Shown: positions 10,845 through 19,468, counted from the stretch's first letter. The stretch is DNA of 45,991 nt from Aquabacterium sp. (GCF_014378415.1 NZ_JACMNS010000171.1:1-45991), one strand, 5' to 3'. A program made the numbers and translations. Notes: generated by a model not told the origin, from the letters alone.

Positions 10845-12724
10845 CAGAAACTTTCCTCCACGCTTTGCATGGCCGTGATGTCGGGCCGCACGTCCAGATC
10901 GGGCATCACGCCAAGGCGGTTCAAGGTTTGCTCGACCACCTGGCTGAACACCGGCGCGGCCACATCACCACCAAAGTACACGCCATTGCCCGGCTCGTCC
11001 ACCATCACCGCGACGACGATGCGGGGATGGCTGATGGGCGCGATGCCCACGAACCACGAGCGGTACTTGTTGCCGGAGTAGCCCTTGCCTTCTTGCTTGT
11101 GCGCGGTGCCGGTTTTGCCACCCACGCTGTAACCCATGGCCTGGGCCTTGGGCGCCGTGCCGCCATTGGCGGTGACCATGGCCAACATCTTGCGGACCTC
11201 GCGCGCGGTCTCGGGCGAGAACACGCGCGCGCCACGCACGGGCACCACCTCATCCAGGGGCGTGCTCAAGCCCGGCTTGTAGTCGGTGCGCAAGGCCAGC
11301 TTCTTGGGCATGGCGGTTTCATCGGCATCATCGCGCTTGAGCAGGCTGATCGGGATCAGCTCGCCATCGCGCGCAAACACCGTGTAGGCCTGCGCCAGTT
11401 GCAGCAAGCTGGCCGACAGGCCATAGCCATAGCTCATGGTGACCTGCTCGATGCGGCGCCAGCTTTTATAAGGGCGCAAGCGGCCAGTGACCACGCCGGG
11501 GAAACCAATCTGCGGCTTTTGCCCCAGCCCCACCGCCGTGAACAACTCCCACATCTCTTTGGGCTGGAACTGCAGCGCCATCTTGGCCGTGCCGATGTTG
11601 CTGGACTTCTGGATGACCTGCTCGACCGTGAGGTCGCCATGCGGGTGCGAATCGGTGATGGTGGCGCCATCGATGGTCATGCGCCCATTGCCGGTGGCAA
11701 TGATGGTGTCGGGCTTGACGCGATTGGTCTCGAGCGCCCACGAGATGATGAAAGGCTTCATCGTGGAGCCGGGCTCGAAGGTGTCGGTCAAGGCCCGGTT
11801 GCGCAGTTGCGCGCCGGTCAGGTTGCGGCGGTCGGAGGGCGTGTAACTGGGCACATTGGCCAGGGCCAGCACTTCGCCGGTCTGGGCATCGAGCACCACC
11901 ACGCTGCCAGCCTTGGCCTTGTGCAGCGCCACGGCATCGCGGATGCGCTGGTAGGCGTAGAACTGGATCTTCGCGTCGATCGAAAGGCGGATTTCGCGGC
12001 CATCGTCGGCGGGGATCAAATCACCCACGGACTCGACCACGCGGCCCAGGCGGTCCTTGATCACGTGGCGCACGCCATCGCGGCCCACCAGTTGCTTCTG
12101 GTAGGCCAGCTCGATGCCTTCCTGGCCTTCGTCCTCGATGTTGGTGAAGCCCACGATGTGCGCGGCGGCCTCGCCTTCGGGATACTGGCGCTTGGTTTCC
12201 TTGATCTCGTGCACGCCCTTGATGTCGAGCGCGGCCACTTGCTGGGCCACGCTGTCGTCCACCTGCCGGCGCAGCCAGGCGAAGTTCTGGTTGCCATCCA
12301 GGCGCTTCTTCAGCTCGGCGGGTTTCATGTTCAGCAGCTTGGCCAAGGCCTTGAACTGCTCGGGCGTGGCCTCAAAATCTTTGGGGATGACCCACAAGGA
12401 AGGCGACGGCACGCTGGACGCCAGCAACTCGCCATTGCGGTCCAGGATGCGGCCTCGGTTGGCGGGCAACTCGATGCGGCGCTCGTAGCGGCTGGCACCT
12501 TGCTGCAGGTAGAAATCGTTGTGGATGATCTGGATCCAGGCGGCGCGCCCGATCAGCACAGCAAAGCCCAGGCCGATGGCACCGATCAAAAACTTCACGC
12601 GCCAGGGTGGCGTGCGTGAGGCCAGCAAAGGGCTGGTGGCATAGCGCACCGTGGGCATGGCCGAAGCGTTCTGCCGACGCGGCAAGCGGCGCAGTTTTCG
12701 GACCAGATCGCCCAGGCGGCTCAC
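10844..12724 (-). CDS. ftsI: Septal penicillin-binding protein 3 (FtsI)
   Basis: This is a 626-residue class B penicillin-binding protein, the transpeptidase that crosslinks septal peptidoglycan. A basic cytoplasmic tail is followed by one membrane anchor near residues 43-65, a pedestal domain (RGRILDRNGELLA) and the transpeptidase domain with the active-site serine in EPGSTMKPF, the SSN triad in QKSSNIGTAK, and the KTGTAHK box. The start is a GTG that overlaps the ftsL TGA (GTGA), which indicates coupled translation. All three catalytic motifs are intact. Confidence 0.98.
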   Translation of the reverse strand: MSRLGDLVRKLRRLPRRQNASAMPTVRYATSPLLASRTPPWRVKFLIGAIGLGFAVLIGRAAWIQIIHNDFYLQQGASRYERRIELPANRGRILDRNGELLASSVPSPSLWVIPKDFEATPEQFKALAKLLNMKPAELKKRLDGNQNFAWLRRQVDDSVAQQVAALDIKGVHEIKETKRQYPEGEAAAHIVGFTNIEDEGQEGIELAYQKQLVGRDGVRHVIKDRLGRVVESVGDLIPADDGREIRLSIDAKIQFYAYQRIRDAVALHKAKAGSVVVLDAQTGEVLALANVPSYTPSDRRNLTGAQLRNRALTDTFEPGSTMKPFIISWALETNRVKPDTIIATGNGRMTIDGATITDSHPHGDLTVEQVIQKSSNIGTAKMALQFQPKEMWELFTAVGLGQKPQIGFPGVVTGRLRPYKSWRRIEQVTMSYGYGLSASLLQLAQAYTVFARDGELIPISLLKRDDADETAMPKKLALRTDYKPGLSTPLDEVVPVRGARVFSPETAREVRKMLAMVTANGGTAPKAQAMGYSVGGKTGTAHKQEGKGYSGNKYRSWFVGIAPISHPRIVVAVMVDEPGNGVYFGGDVAAPVFSQVVEQTLNRLGVMPDLDVRPDITAMQSVEESF

Positions 12725-13002
12725 GGCGTGACCCCTGACGCGGCTTCATTCACATAGTGCGTGACGGCGGGCGTGGCGCTGAACATGCGCAGCTTTTCGC
12801 GCGCGAGCTTTTCAACGCGCAAGGGCGTGGCCTGCGCACGCTTGTCCAGCTGCAGGCGCTCGCGGTCGCTTTGCAACTCGTGCTCGCGGTTCTGGGCTTT
12901 TTCAAGCTCAACGAACAGGTGCCGCGACTCGTAGCTGGAGCGGATCAGCCAGACGCAGCTGATGAGCAGCATTGCCACGAGCAGCAGGTTGAGCCGCGCC
13001 AT
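12721..13002 (-). CDS. ftsL: FtsL cell-division protein
   Basis: This 93-residue bitopic membrane protein has one N-terminal membrane segment (LLLVAMLLISCVWLIRSS) followed by a charged coiled-coil-like stretch rich in Glu, Gln and Arg (LEKAQNREHELQSDRERL) and a conserved-looking KLAREKLRM segment. FtsL forms the FtsQLB bridge of the divisome. Its position between rsmH and ftsI is diagnostic, because the sequence itself is poorly conserved. I use the ATG that overlaps the rsmH TGA (TGATG); a GTG one codon upstream is the alternative. Confidence 0.95.
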   Translation of the reverse strand: MARLNLLLVAMLLISCVWLIRSSYESRHLFVELEKAQNREHELQSDRERLQLDKRAQATPLRVEKLAREKLRMFSATPAVTHYVNEAASGVTP

Positions 13003-14042
13003 CACTTGCGCCCGCCCTTGTCGTGCTTGCCACGGCCCTTGCCGCTACCTGCGCCTTCAGGCTGCGCCAGCTCGTGCGACCAGGGCACCTCACTGCGCTC
13101 AGCCACGCGCAGCACGGCAGAGCGCGAGCGCGGGTTGCCATCCACCTCGTTGTAAGACGGCTTGATGCGGCCCAGCGAATGCAGCAACTTGGCCTTGGGG
13201 GGCGCGAAGGGCGCGCGGCGATCAACCTCGTCGCGGCTGTGCTTGGCGATGAAGGTCTTGACGATGCGGTCTTCGAGCGAATGGAAGCTGATGACCGCGA
13301 GGCGACCGCCCGGCGCCAGCATCTTCAGGGCCGCCTCCAGCGCGTCTTGCAACTCTCCAAGTTCGCGGTTGACGTGAATCCGTAGAGCTTGAAAGGTGCG
13401 CGTGGCGGGGTTCTGACCGGCTTCACGCGTTTTGACCGCACCAGCCACGACGTTGGACAACTCGGCCGTGGTTCGCACGGGCTGTCCTGCCTCGCGGCGA
13501 GCCACAAGCGCCTTTGCAATCGGGCGAGCAAACCGTTCTTCTCCATAGGTCTTTATCACCTCTGCCAGCTCATCGACCGAGGCGTGGGCCAGGTAATCGG
13601 CCACGCTCTCGCCCTGGGTGGTGTCCATGCGCATGTCCAGCGGCGCATCGAAACGGAAGCTGAACCCACGCTCGGGGTTGTCGATCTGCGGCGACGACAC
13701 GCCGATGTCCATCAGCAAGCCATGCACAGGGCCCAGCCCCAGGTCGCTGACCACCTCGCCCCAATTGGAGAAGGCAGCATGCTCGATGCGAAAGCGTGGA
13801 TCGGTGATGGCCTCGGCGCCCGTGGTCGCGTGGGCGATGGCATCCGGGTCGCGGTCCAGGGCCAGCAGTTGGGCTTGGGCCCCCAGGTGCGACAAGAGCA
13901 GGCGCGAGTGGCCGCCGCGCCCGAAGGTGGCGTCCACGTACAAGCCTTGCGGATGCGGGCCCACCTGCGAATCCCACAAGGCATCGACCGCCTCGGTCAG
14001 CAGGACGGTGGTGTGCTGCCAAGGTGTTAGCGCCTGTTGCAT
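13002..14042 (-). CDS. rsmH: 16S rRNA (cytosine-1402-N4)-methyltransferase
   Basis: RsmH (MraW) methylates C1402 of 16S rRNA in the ribosomal P site. I start it at [22 protein letters not shown] (346 residues), since homologues begin with the HTTVLL-EAVD pattern; the longer ORF-track start would overlap mraZ out of frame. The AdoMet-binding segment [41 protein letters not shown], and the C-terminal [13 protein letters not shown] and [14 protein letters not shown] motifs are all present. It begins 5 bases after the mraZ stop. Confidence 0.98.
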   Translation of the reverse strand: MQQALTPWQHTTVLLTEAVDALWDSQVGPHPQGLYVDATFGRGGHSRLLLSHLGAQAQLLALDRDPDAIAHATTGAEAITDPRFRIEHAAFSNWGEVVSDLGLGPVHGLLMDIGVSSPQIDNPERGFSFRFDAPLDMRMDTTQGESVADYLAHASVDELAEVIKTYGEERFARPIAKALVARREAGQPVRTTAELSNVVAGAVKTREAGQNPATRTFQALRIHVNRELGELQDALEAALKMLAPGGRLAVISFHSLEDRIVKTFIAKHSRDEVDRRAPFAPPKAKLLHSLGRIKPSYNEVDGNPRSRSAVLRVAERSEVPWSHELAQPEGAGSGKGRGKHDKGGRK

Positions 14043-14047
14043 CGTGG

Positions 14048-14485
14048 TCAAAAGGTGAAGTCTTGCAGGACATCGGGCATGGCCTGGGCCATGACTTCGG
14101 CCTCGTGCGCGGCGTAGCGCTGGGCATCCCACAGTTCAAAATGGCTGCCCATGCCCAGCAACATCACTTCCTTGTTCAAACCGGCGGCAGCGCGCAATTC
14201 GGGCGAGACCAGGAAGCGCGAGGCGCCGTCGATCTCGACGTCCATGGCATTGCCCAGGAAGATGCGCTTCCAGCCGGAGGCGGACATGGGCAAGGCGGCG
14301 ACCTTATCGCGGAAGGCTTCCCAGGCGGAGCGAGGGAAGACCATCAGGCAACCCTCGGGGTGCTTGGTCAGGGTGAGCTGCCCTTCGCACAGAGCCTGCA
14401 GGACGTCACGATGCCGCGCAGGCACGGCCAACCGTCCCTTCGCATCCAACGCCAACGCCGAAGCACCCTGAAAGACCAGATTCAC
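14048..14485 (-). CDS. mraZ: Transcriptional regulator MraZ
   Basis: MraZ is an AbrB-fold DNA-binding protein that autoregulates dcw transcription. The protein has two copies of the fold: [25 protein letters not shown] at the N-terminus and the repeat with [32 protein letters not shown], each with the conserved D-x-(K/S)-x-R core. I choose the GTG start giving VNLVFQG (145 residues), because GGAG lies six bases before it; a GTG four codons upstream is possible but has no ribosome-binding site. The start region coincides with phased GTG-type boxes, so MraZ probably represses its own initiation region. Confidence 0.96.
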   Translation of the reverse strand: MNLVFQGASALALDAKGRLAVPARHRDVLQALCEGQLTLTKHPEGCLMVFPRSAWEAFRDKVAALPMSASGWKRIFLGNAMDVEIDGASRFLVSPELRAAAGLNKEVMLLGMGSHFELWDAQRYAAHEAEVMAQAMPDVLQDFTF

Positions 14486-14517
14486 ACAAAACTCCACAAA
14501 AATGCACGAAATCCCAC
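14482..14517 (-). promoter_or_regulatory. Phased MraZ-binding repeats over the mraZ start
   Basis: Read on the minus strand, four hexamers GTGGGA, GTGCAT, GTGGAG and GTGTGA start exactly ten bases apart, separated by T-rich tetramers (TTTC, TTTT, TTTT). In E. coli and other bacteria MraZ binds direct TGGGN repeats with 5-base spacers, which is the same phasing. The third box supplies the GGAG ribosome-binding site and the fourth contains the GTG start codon, so occupancy would cover the initiation region. MraZ binding here is inferred from pattern and position. Confidence 0.75.
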
Positions 14518-14609
14518 TTTAACCGATCACCTCCCCCGAAACAAGGGGGAAGTGAAAAAATCTTCAATGAAATCAAAGACTTAGGAAGTTTTTGCAAGAA
14601 GATTCCCAG

Positions 14610-14637
14610 AAAAAAAGTCCTTATGAAATAAGGACTT
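14610..14637 (-). terminator. Rho-independent terminator upstream of the dcw operon
   Basis: On the minus strand a perfect 10-bp stem, AAGTCCTTAT / ATAAGGACTT with a 3-base loop, runs into seven T residues. It faces the same way as the dcw operon and lies about 125 bases upstream of mraZ. It must therefore end a transcript that starts in the divergent intergenic region or reads through antisense to the lipase gene. No minus-strand gene is visible there. Confidence 0.8.
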
Positions 14638-14855
14638 GCAGAGGGGTGTGGAAGTGATGAATGAAGAATTTCCCCAGAATGGGTGGGGATTCCAGGCCGG
14701 ATCGGGCGGATGTGCGGACGGGTGCGACGGGTGGCGTTACCAACCTGGCGGGCGTTCATCCTTTGCCATGGTGTTTTCCAACCCCATGTTCAAGGGGGAC
14801 CTCCAGCCGCGCGTGATTTCCTGGCGGAAACCCTTTGCAAAACTGCTTTTCCTCT

Positions 14856-14883
14856 TTGTCAAAATACACACATGCGATTAATC
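14856..14883 (+). promoter_or_regulatory. Possible sigma-70 promoter of the lipase gene
   Basis: TTGTCA (one mismatch to the -35 consensus) is followed after 16 bases by TTAATC, a poor -10 match lying inside the CGATTAATCG palindrome. It lies 60-90 bases before the lipase ATG. The spacing is right but the -10 is weak, so this is tentative. The overlapping palindrome could be an operator. Confidence 0.3.
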
Positions 14884-14942
14884 GATCGCTGATAACCGGA
14901 CTACGTTTTATGGGCCGGCTTCCTAGTGACTCTGGAGAGAAC

Positions 14943-16739
14943 ATGAACTGCACCTTTTTGAGCCCCCGGGCATTAACCCTGCCGCTGGCCGCTTTGACTT
15001 TGGCGATGACGAGCGCCTACGCCGCCCCTTCCGTAGGCCCTGCCGGCATCGCTTTCTACAGCGCCCCTGCGTCTGCCACAAGCGGCGTCCATGGTGACCT
15101 GATTTCTTACCGCAGCACCACGGTCAACCTGGGCGCCACCGCGCCGACCACCAAGGCCTGGACCGTGATGTACAAGTCGACCGACTCGCTCGGCGCCGCC
15201 AATGTCGTCACCGGCACCGTGCTGGTGCCCGTGGCCGCCTGGACTGGCGGGGGCACACGCCCTACCATTTCCTACGCGGTCGGCACGCATGGCCTGGCCC
15301 AAAATTGCGCACCTTCACTGCAAATGGTGGGGGGCACTGACTACGAAGCCGCCAACATCGCCGCCGCCCTGAAGGCCGGCTACGCCGTGCTGGTGTCCGA
15401 CTACCAGGGTTACACCACGGGCAACACCCCGACCTACTTGGCCGGTGCATCACAAGGCAATGCCGTGCTCGACATCGTGCGCGCCGCCACCCAGATCCCG
15501 TTTGGCGGCATCAGCGACAGCACCAAGACCGCCGTTTGGGGTTACTCGCAAGGTGGCCAAAGCGCCGCCTGGGCCGCCCAACGTCATGCCGCCTACGCCC
15601 CCACTGTGAACCTGGTGGGCGTGGCCGCTGGCGGCGTCCCTGCTGACTTCCTGCGCACGGCCGACTACCTGAACGGCAGCGCAGGCGCGTCCTTCCTGTT
15701 CGGCGGCGTGATCGGCCTGGCCCAACAGTACCCCACCGCCATCCCACTGGACACCTTGACCAACGCTGCTGGCCAAGCCGCCATCGCCAAGGGCAAGACA
15801 CAGTGCGTGTTCGAGTCCCTGTTCGAGTTGATGAACGACAACTTGTCCGAGTACACCTTGGGCAACAAGACGTTGGACGAGTTGACGGCCATCCCCGCCA
15901 TCAACGCGACCTTGAAGGCCCAAGACCTGGGCGGCGACAAGGTCTCCGTGCCCTTGTACCAATACCATGGCAAGGCCGACGAGTTCATCCCGATCGACCA
16001 GGCTGTCAACCTCAAGAAGGCTTACTGCAGCAAGTTCTCCAACGTCAGCTTCGATGTGTTCCCCAGCGAACACATCGTGACCCAGTTCCAGGCCGCACCC
16101 AACGTGCTGACCTGGTTGGGTGCGCGCTTCGCGGGCACCGTTGCAACGAGCACCTGCGCCACCACGGCAGCCGACCCTCTGTCCACCGCCAATCCAAGTG
16201 GCGGCAACTTCGTGGTCACGCTGGACAAATGGCCACTGACCGCCACCGTGGGCCTGAAGACCCTGGCGCAAACGGTGACCTTGCCGGCCACGTCAACCTT
16301 CTCGGCTCAAAGCGACATCACCGCCAAGCGCCTGACGGGCGACCTGGTCGTGCCTGACTTCAAGCAATCGCTGAAGATCCTGGGCATCGGCTCGGCCGTC
16401 GGTCTGCGGATCACACCCGTGGGCCAGGCCACGGGCACCGTGGCCCTGGACAACCAAGGCCAGCTGAACATTGACGGTGTCGTTTACGCCAACATCACCA
16501 TCACGTCACTGTCGGGCATCTCGTTCGGCGAGTGCAAGACCGTCACGCCAGTGGCCTTCCCCATCAAGTTCACGGGACCAATCTCCTCGCTGGGCAATGG
16601 TGGCTTGAGCTTCTCTGGCACGACGTCCTTCCCGCAAATCAAGGGTTGCAGCGTGTCCGCCATCCTGTCGGCCTTCATGTCCGGCCCTGGCCAGACTTAC
16701 TCGTTCGCCGTGGCACCTCCTGCCCCTGTGAAGTACTGA
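14943..16739 (+). CDS. Secreted LIP-family lipase/esterase with extra C-terminal domain
   Basis: The product is 598 residues from the ATG preceded by GGAGAG; the longer track start has no such site. Residues 1-27 form a signal peptide ending AYA-AP. Residues about 30-410 are an alpha/beta hydrolase resembling the secretory lipase (LIP) family: SYAVGTHGLAQNCAP, VLVSDYQGY, the nucleophile Ser202 in GYSQGG, a likely acid Asp346 in HGKADEFIP and a likely His377 in PSEHIV. It should hydrolyse ester or lipid substrates outside the cytoplasm. After residue about 420 comes a Thr/Ser/Gly-rich, probably all-beta domain of about 180 residues (VGLKTLAQTVTLP, SISSLGNGGLSF-like repeats) reminiscent of actinobacterial secreted proteins. 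The gene is monocistronic and ends at its own terminator. The lipase call is strong, the substrate unknown. Confidence 0.88.
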   Translation: MNCTFLSPRALTLPLAALTLAMTSAYAAPSVGPAGIAFYSAPASATSGVHGDLISYRSTTVNLGATAPTTKAWTVMYKSTDSLGAANVVTGTVLVPVAAWTGGGTRPTISYAVGTHGLAQNCAPSLQMVGGTDYEAANIAAALKAGYAVLVSDYQGYTTGNTPTYLAGASQGNAVLDIVRAATQIPFGGISDSTKTAVWGYSQGGQSAAWAAQRHAAYAPTVNLVGVAAGGVPADFLRTADYLNGSAGASFLFGGVIGLAQQYPTAIPLDTLTNAAGQAAIAKGKTQCVFESLFELMNDNLSEYTLGNKTLDELTAIPAINATLKAQDLGGDKVSVPLYQYHGKADEFIPIDQAVNLKKAYCSKFSNVSFDVFPSEHIVTQFQAAPNVLTWLGARFAGTVATSTCATTAADPLSTANPSGGNFVVTLDKWPLTATVGLKTLAQTVTLPATSTFSAQSDITAKRLTGDLVVPDFKQSLKILGIGSAVGLRITPVGQATGTVALDNQGQLNIDGVVYANITITSLSGISFGECKTVTPVAFPIKFTGPISSLGNGGLSFSGTTSFPQIKGCSVSAILSAFMSGPGQTYSFAVAPPAPVKY

Positions 16740-16771
16740 TGAGTTTTTGCTGACCTCGTTGTCGGCCCTGG

Positions 16772-16798
16772 GCCCCTCCGTGATGGAGGGGCTTTTTT
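16772..16798 (+). terminator. Rho-independent terminator after the lipase gene
   Basis: The perfect stem GCCCCTCC / GGAGGGGC with a GTGAT loop is followed by TTTTTT. It starts 32 bases after the lipase stop codon. Confidence 0.93.
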
Positions 16799-16860
16799 CA
16801 TGGCGGCTTACGTTATTCCGGCCATGCGAAAGGCTTCCAATGGCCGACTAGGCAAAGGCC

Positions 16861-16879
16861 CTCCCCGCGAACGGGGGAG
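16861..16879. repeat. CTCCCC...GGGGAG intergenic hairpin
   Basis: CTCCCC-GCGAACG-GGGGAG is a short inverted repeat without a T tract. It sits in the 208-base gap between the lipase terminator and the first diguanylate cyclase gene, which otherwise shows nothing clear. A similar TCCCCC/GGGGGA hairpin occurs in the mraZ leader at 14532-14550. Such GC-rich palindromes may be a dispersed intergenic repeat, but only two copies are visible here. Confidence 0.45.
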
Positions 16880-17006
16880 TGGGACCGGTGCGCCGTGCGA
16901 TAGTTGGCACGGCTGAAGCCAGCCCACCAGGCAGCGCAGATTTTTTGGCCGGCGATTCGCGGATGATGGACTGGCACCCCCACCTGCTCTTGACGAGTCG
17001 CATCGC

Positions 17007-18254
17007 ATGCTGCCTCCTTCGCCCTGGTCCACCGACGAGCCCGCCCTGCTCAAACAGGTCGATGAGGCCTTGCGCGCACCGCGCCGGCTGCTCGGCTTCG
17101 AGCCAGGCATCGAACGGCGTTTTCGCAACGCTTCACACCGCGAACGGCTCAAGGCCACGCAACTGGCCAGCGTGCTGATGAGCGCTTTCATGTGCCTCTT
17201 TCTGCTCGCGGACCACGCCATGACGCCTGACGTCTTCACCCTGGCGCTGCGGCTGCGGTTGGGCTTCCTGGCCTTGGTCGCCTTGCTGACCGCCGTCACG
17301 TTCAAATGGGCTGTGGGCCGCCGGGTGCCTGAATGGTGGGCCGTGGGCATCGGACTGGCCATCGTCGGCCTGAACCTGTACCTGCTGTCGCGCAGCGAAA
17401 GCCCGCTGCGGCAACTGCAACTGCTGGGCAGCGCCATGGTGATCCTCTACCTGAACGTGCTGTTGCGCCCCCGGTTCCAACTGGCCGCCATGGCCACCGG
17501 TTTGATGGTGGTGGCCTTGGCCTGGACAGGCTTGACTCTGACCGAAGCCGCGCGCGACTTGCGGCTGTTGCTGCCAGTGCTGACGGCCATCATGGCCACC
17601 GCCAGCTGCAGCCTTTACTGCCTGTACCAGTTGGAAGCCGAGGAGCGCCACAACTACCTCATGAGCCTGCGCCACCAACTGCTGAGGTCGCGCCTGGCCG
17701 GCGTCAACGCCGAGCTGGACCAACTGGCGCGCCTGGACCCCTTGACGATGCTGGCCAACCGTCGGCACGCCGACGAACACCTGGCCCAACTGTGGCAACG
17801 CACACAACACGACCAAGGGCATCTGGCCGTGCTGATGATCGACATCGACCACTTCAAGGCCTACAACGACCGCCACGGGCACCCGGCGGGCGATGCCTGC
17901 CTGCGCGCCGTGGCACAAGCGCTGAAGCATGACCTGCGCCGAGCCGGCGACTTGCTGGCCCGCTATGGCGGCGAAGAGTTCATCGCGGTCCTGCACGGCG
18001 TGCCACCCGAAGAGGCCCTGAGGACCGCCGAGCGCATCGCCCAGGCCGTGCGCGACTTGAACATCCCCCACCAAGACTCGCCCAGCCAGCGCATGACCAT
18101 CAGTGTCGGCCTGTGCAGCGGCCAGATCAATGGACATGCCGTCTCGGCCCACGATTGGGTGGCTGCCGCCGACCAGGCTTTGTACGACGCCAAGCGCAGC
18201 GGGCGGGACCGGGCCCACCAAGCCGCTGCGCTGCAAGGCAAGGCCGCCGCATGA
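17007..18254 (+). CDS. Membrane diguanylate cyclase (GGDEF), first of a tandem pair
   Basis: This 415-residue protein has a hydrophobic N-terminal half with about six membrane segments (residues about 55-210), a short coiled-coil-like linker, and a C-terminal GGDEF domain from about residue 235. The signature reads YGGEEF (residues 321-325), an active variant, and RAGD five residues before it matches the RxxD inhibitory I-site that binds cyclic di-GMP. DIDHFKAYND and the C-terminal ADQALYDAKRSGRD are also typical. It should make cyclic di-GMP from two GTP at the membrane, with product feedback. The sensor region matches no family I can name. Its stop overlaps the next gene's ATG (ATGA). Confidence 0.92.
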   Translation: MLPPSPWSTDEPALLKQVDEALRAPRRLLGFEPGIERRFRNASHRERLKATQLASVLMSAFMCLFLLADHAMTPDVFTLALRLRLGFLALVALLTAVTFKWAVGRRVPEWWAVGIGLAIVGLNLYLLSRSESPLRQLQLLGSAMVILYLNVLLRPRFQLAAMATGLMVVALAWTGLTLTEAARDLRLLLPVLTAIMATASCSLYCLYQLEAEERHNYLMSLRHQLLRSRLAGVNAELDQLARLDPLTMLANRRHADEHLAQLWQRTQHDQGHLAVLMIDIDHFKAYNDRHGHPAGDACLRAVAQALKHDLRRAGDLLARYGGEEFIAVLHGVPPEEALRTAERIAQAVRDLNIPHQDSPSQRMTISVGLCSGQINGHAVSAHDWVAAADQALYDAKRSGRDRAHQAAALQGKAAA

Positions 18255-19468
18255 ACAATGCTTTGAAGGCCGAGTTGGCCCAAGCCTTGTCGACCAAACG
18301 CGTGGGGCTGCGCTTCGCACCCGCGCTGGAAAACCAGTTCAAACAGCACATCGCACCGCAACGCACGCGGGCGGCCCTGGCCAGCGGCGGCTTCGGGCTG
18401 GTGCTGTACGTGGCCTTCCTTCTGGTCGACTGGCTGGTGGTGCCTGATGTGTTTCGGCTGGCCCTGACCTTGCGCCTGGCCGTGATCACGCCATTGGGTC
18501 TTTTGGCCATCTACCTGGCCAACCAGCACATGGCACGGTTGGTAGCCGTGCTAGGCCCGTCGTTTGCAGACTGGTTCGCAGCCATCAGCGGGTGGGCGGC
18601 AGCAGGCACTTTGTTGGCCCTGCTCTTGTCCAGCCACAGCCCTAACGCTTATTTTTACCATGCAGGCCTGATGGTGGTGCTGCTGTACGCCACGCTGGTC
18701 CAGTCGACACGCTTTTTCGTGGCGATGGTCACGGCCGTCGGCATCCTGGCCATGCATGGGTTGGCGGGCCTGTATGGCTCCGCCATGCCGAGCGCGGTCC
18801 TGGTGCCCATGATCGACATGGTGCTGTTCGCCGTGGCCATCAGCCTGATGGCCAACTACCTGGCGGAAAAACGCCACCGGCACCGCTACCTGCTGGGGCT
18901 GCAAGACCAACTGATCCTGGCGGAACTGCAAACGGCCCAGGAAGAACTGCAACGGCTGTCACGCAGCGATGCGCTGACCCAGGTGGCCAACCGCCGCCAC
19001 TTTGACGAGTACCTTCAGCAGGCCTGGTCGCGTGCCAGCCTGGATGGTTCACCCCTGTCCATGCTGATGATCGACGTGGACCACTTCAAGGCCTACAACG
19101 ATTGCTATGGACACCAAGCCGGCGATGCCTGCCTGAAGGCGATCGCCCAGGCCCTGACCAGTTGCACGCGGCGTCCGAACGATCTGGTGGCGCGACTGGG
19201 TGGTGAAGAATTCGGCGTGCTGTTGCAACAGGCCAGCGCACCTACCGCGCGCCTCACGGCGGAGCGTGTTTGTGAAGCCGTGGCTGCGCTGCGCCTGCCG
19301 CACGAACACTCACCGACGGCCGACTGGGTGACCATCAGCGTGGGGCTGATCACCGTGCGCGCCGAAGCACCCTCGGCGGGGCCGCAAGCGATGATCTCCG
19401 GGGCCGACCAGGCCTTGTACGACGCCAAGCGCGAGGGCCGCAATCGCGTCAAGGCCGTGGTAGCGTGA
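18251..19468 (+). CDS. Membrane diguanylate cyclase (GGDEF), second of a tandem pair
   Basis: Starting at the ATG that overlaps the upstream stop, the product is 405 residues (MNNALKAELAQAL). About six membrane segments occupy residues about 40-210, followed by a GGDEF domain with LGGEEF (residues 317-321), an RPND I-site five residues upstream, DVDHFKAYND and DQALYDAKREGRN. It is a clear paralogue of the preceding protein in architecture and in its catalytic half, while the membrane halves have diverged. The two were probably made by duplication and are co-translated. The last 20 bases overlap the convergent histidine kinase gene. Confidence 0.92.
   Translation: MNNALKAELAQALSTKRVGLRFAPALENQFKQHIAPQRTRAALASGGFGLVLYVAFLLVDWLVVPDVFRLALTLRLAVITPLGLLAIYLANQHMARLVAVLGPSFADWFAAISGWAAAGTLLALLLSSHSPNAYFYHAGLMVVLLYATLVQSTRFFVAMVTAVGILAMHGLAGLYGSAMPSAVLVPMIDMVLFAVAISLMANYLAEKRHRHRYLLGLQDQLILAELQTAQEELQRLSRSDALTQVANRRHFDEYLQQAWSRASLDGSPLSMLMIDVDHFKAYNDCYGHQAGDACLKAIAQALTSCTRRPNDLVARLGGEEFGVLLQQASAPTARLTAERVCEAVAALRLPHEHSPTADWVTISVGLITVRAEAPSAGPQAMISGADQALYDAKREGRNRVKAVVA

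Larger units (their letters stand above)
14518..14942. other. Divergent intergenic region between mraZ and the lipase gene
   Basis: These 425 bases hold no convincing gene; the 65-aa and 81-aa track ORFs look like noise. Visible elements are a TCCCCC-GAAACAA-GGGGGA hairpin (14532-14550) in the mraZ leader, a perfect terminator (14610-14637), an imperfect TCCCCA/TGGGGA inverted repeat around 14671-14690, and a CGATTAATCG palindrome (14875-14884). The stretch between the terminator and about 14850 is less codon-structured than its flanks. The dcw promoter should lie between about 14520 and 14600, but no clear -35/-10 pair stands out. Confidence 0.6.

Noticed and set aside
14532-14550. TCCCCC/GGGGGA hairpin as a terminator before mraZ
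   Set aside because: No T tract follows on either strand; it is kept only as part of the intergenic description.
15450-16271. 273-aa minus-strand ORF inside the lipase gene
   Set aside because: Antisense shadow of a well-supported secreted lipase with signal peptide, catalytic triad and terminator.
16808-17437. 209-aa minus-strand ORF over the first diguanylate cyclase gene
   Set aside because: Ser/Arg-rich translation without domains; it overlaps the strong plus-strand GGDEF gene and shows no ribosome-binding site.
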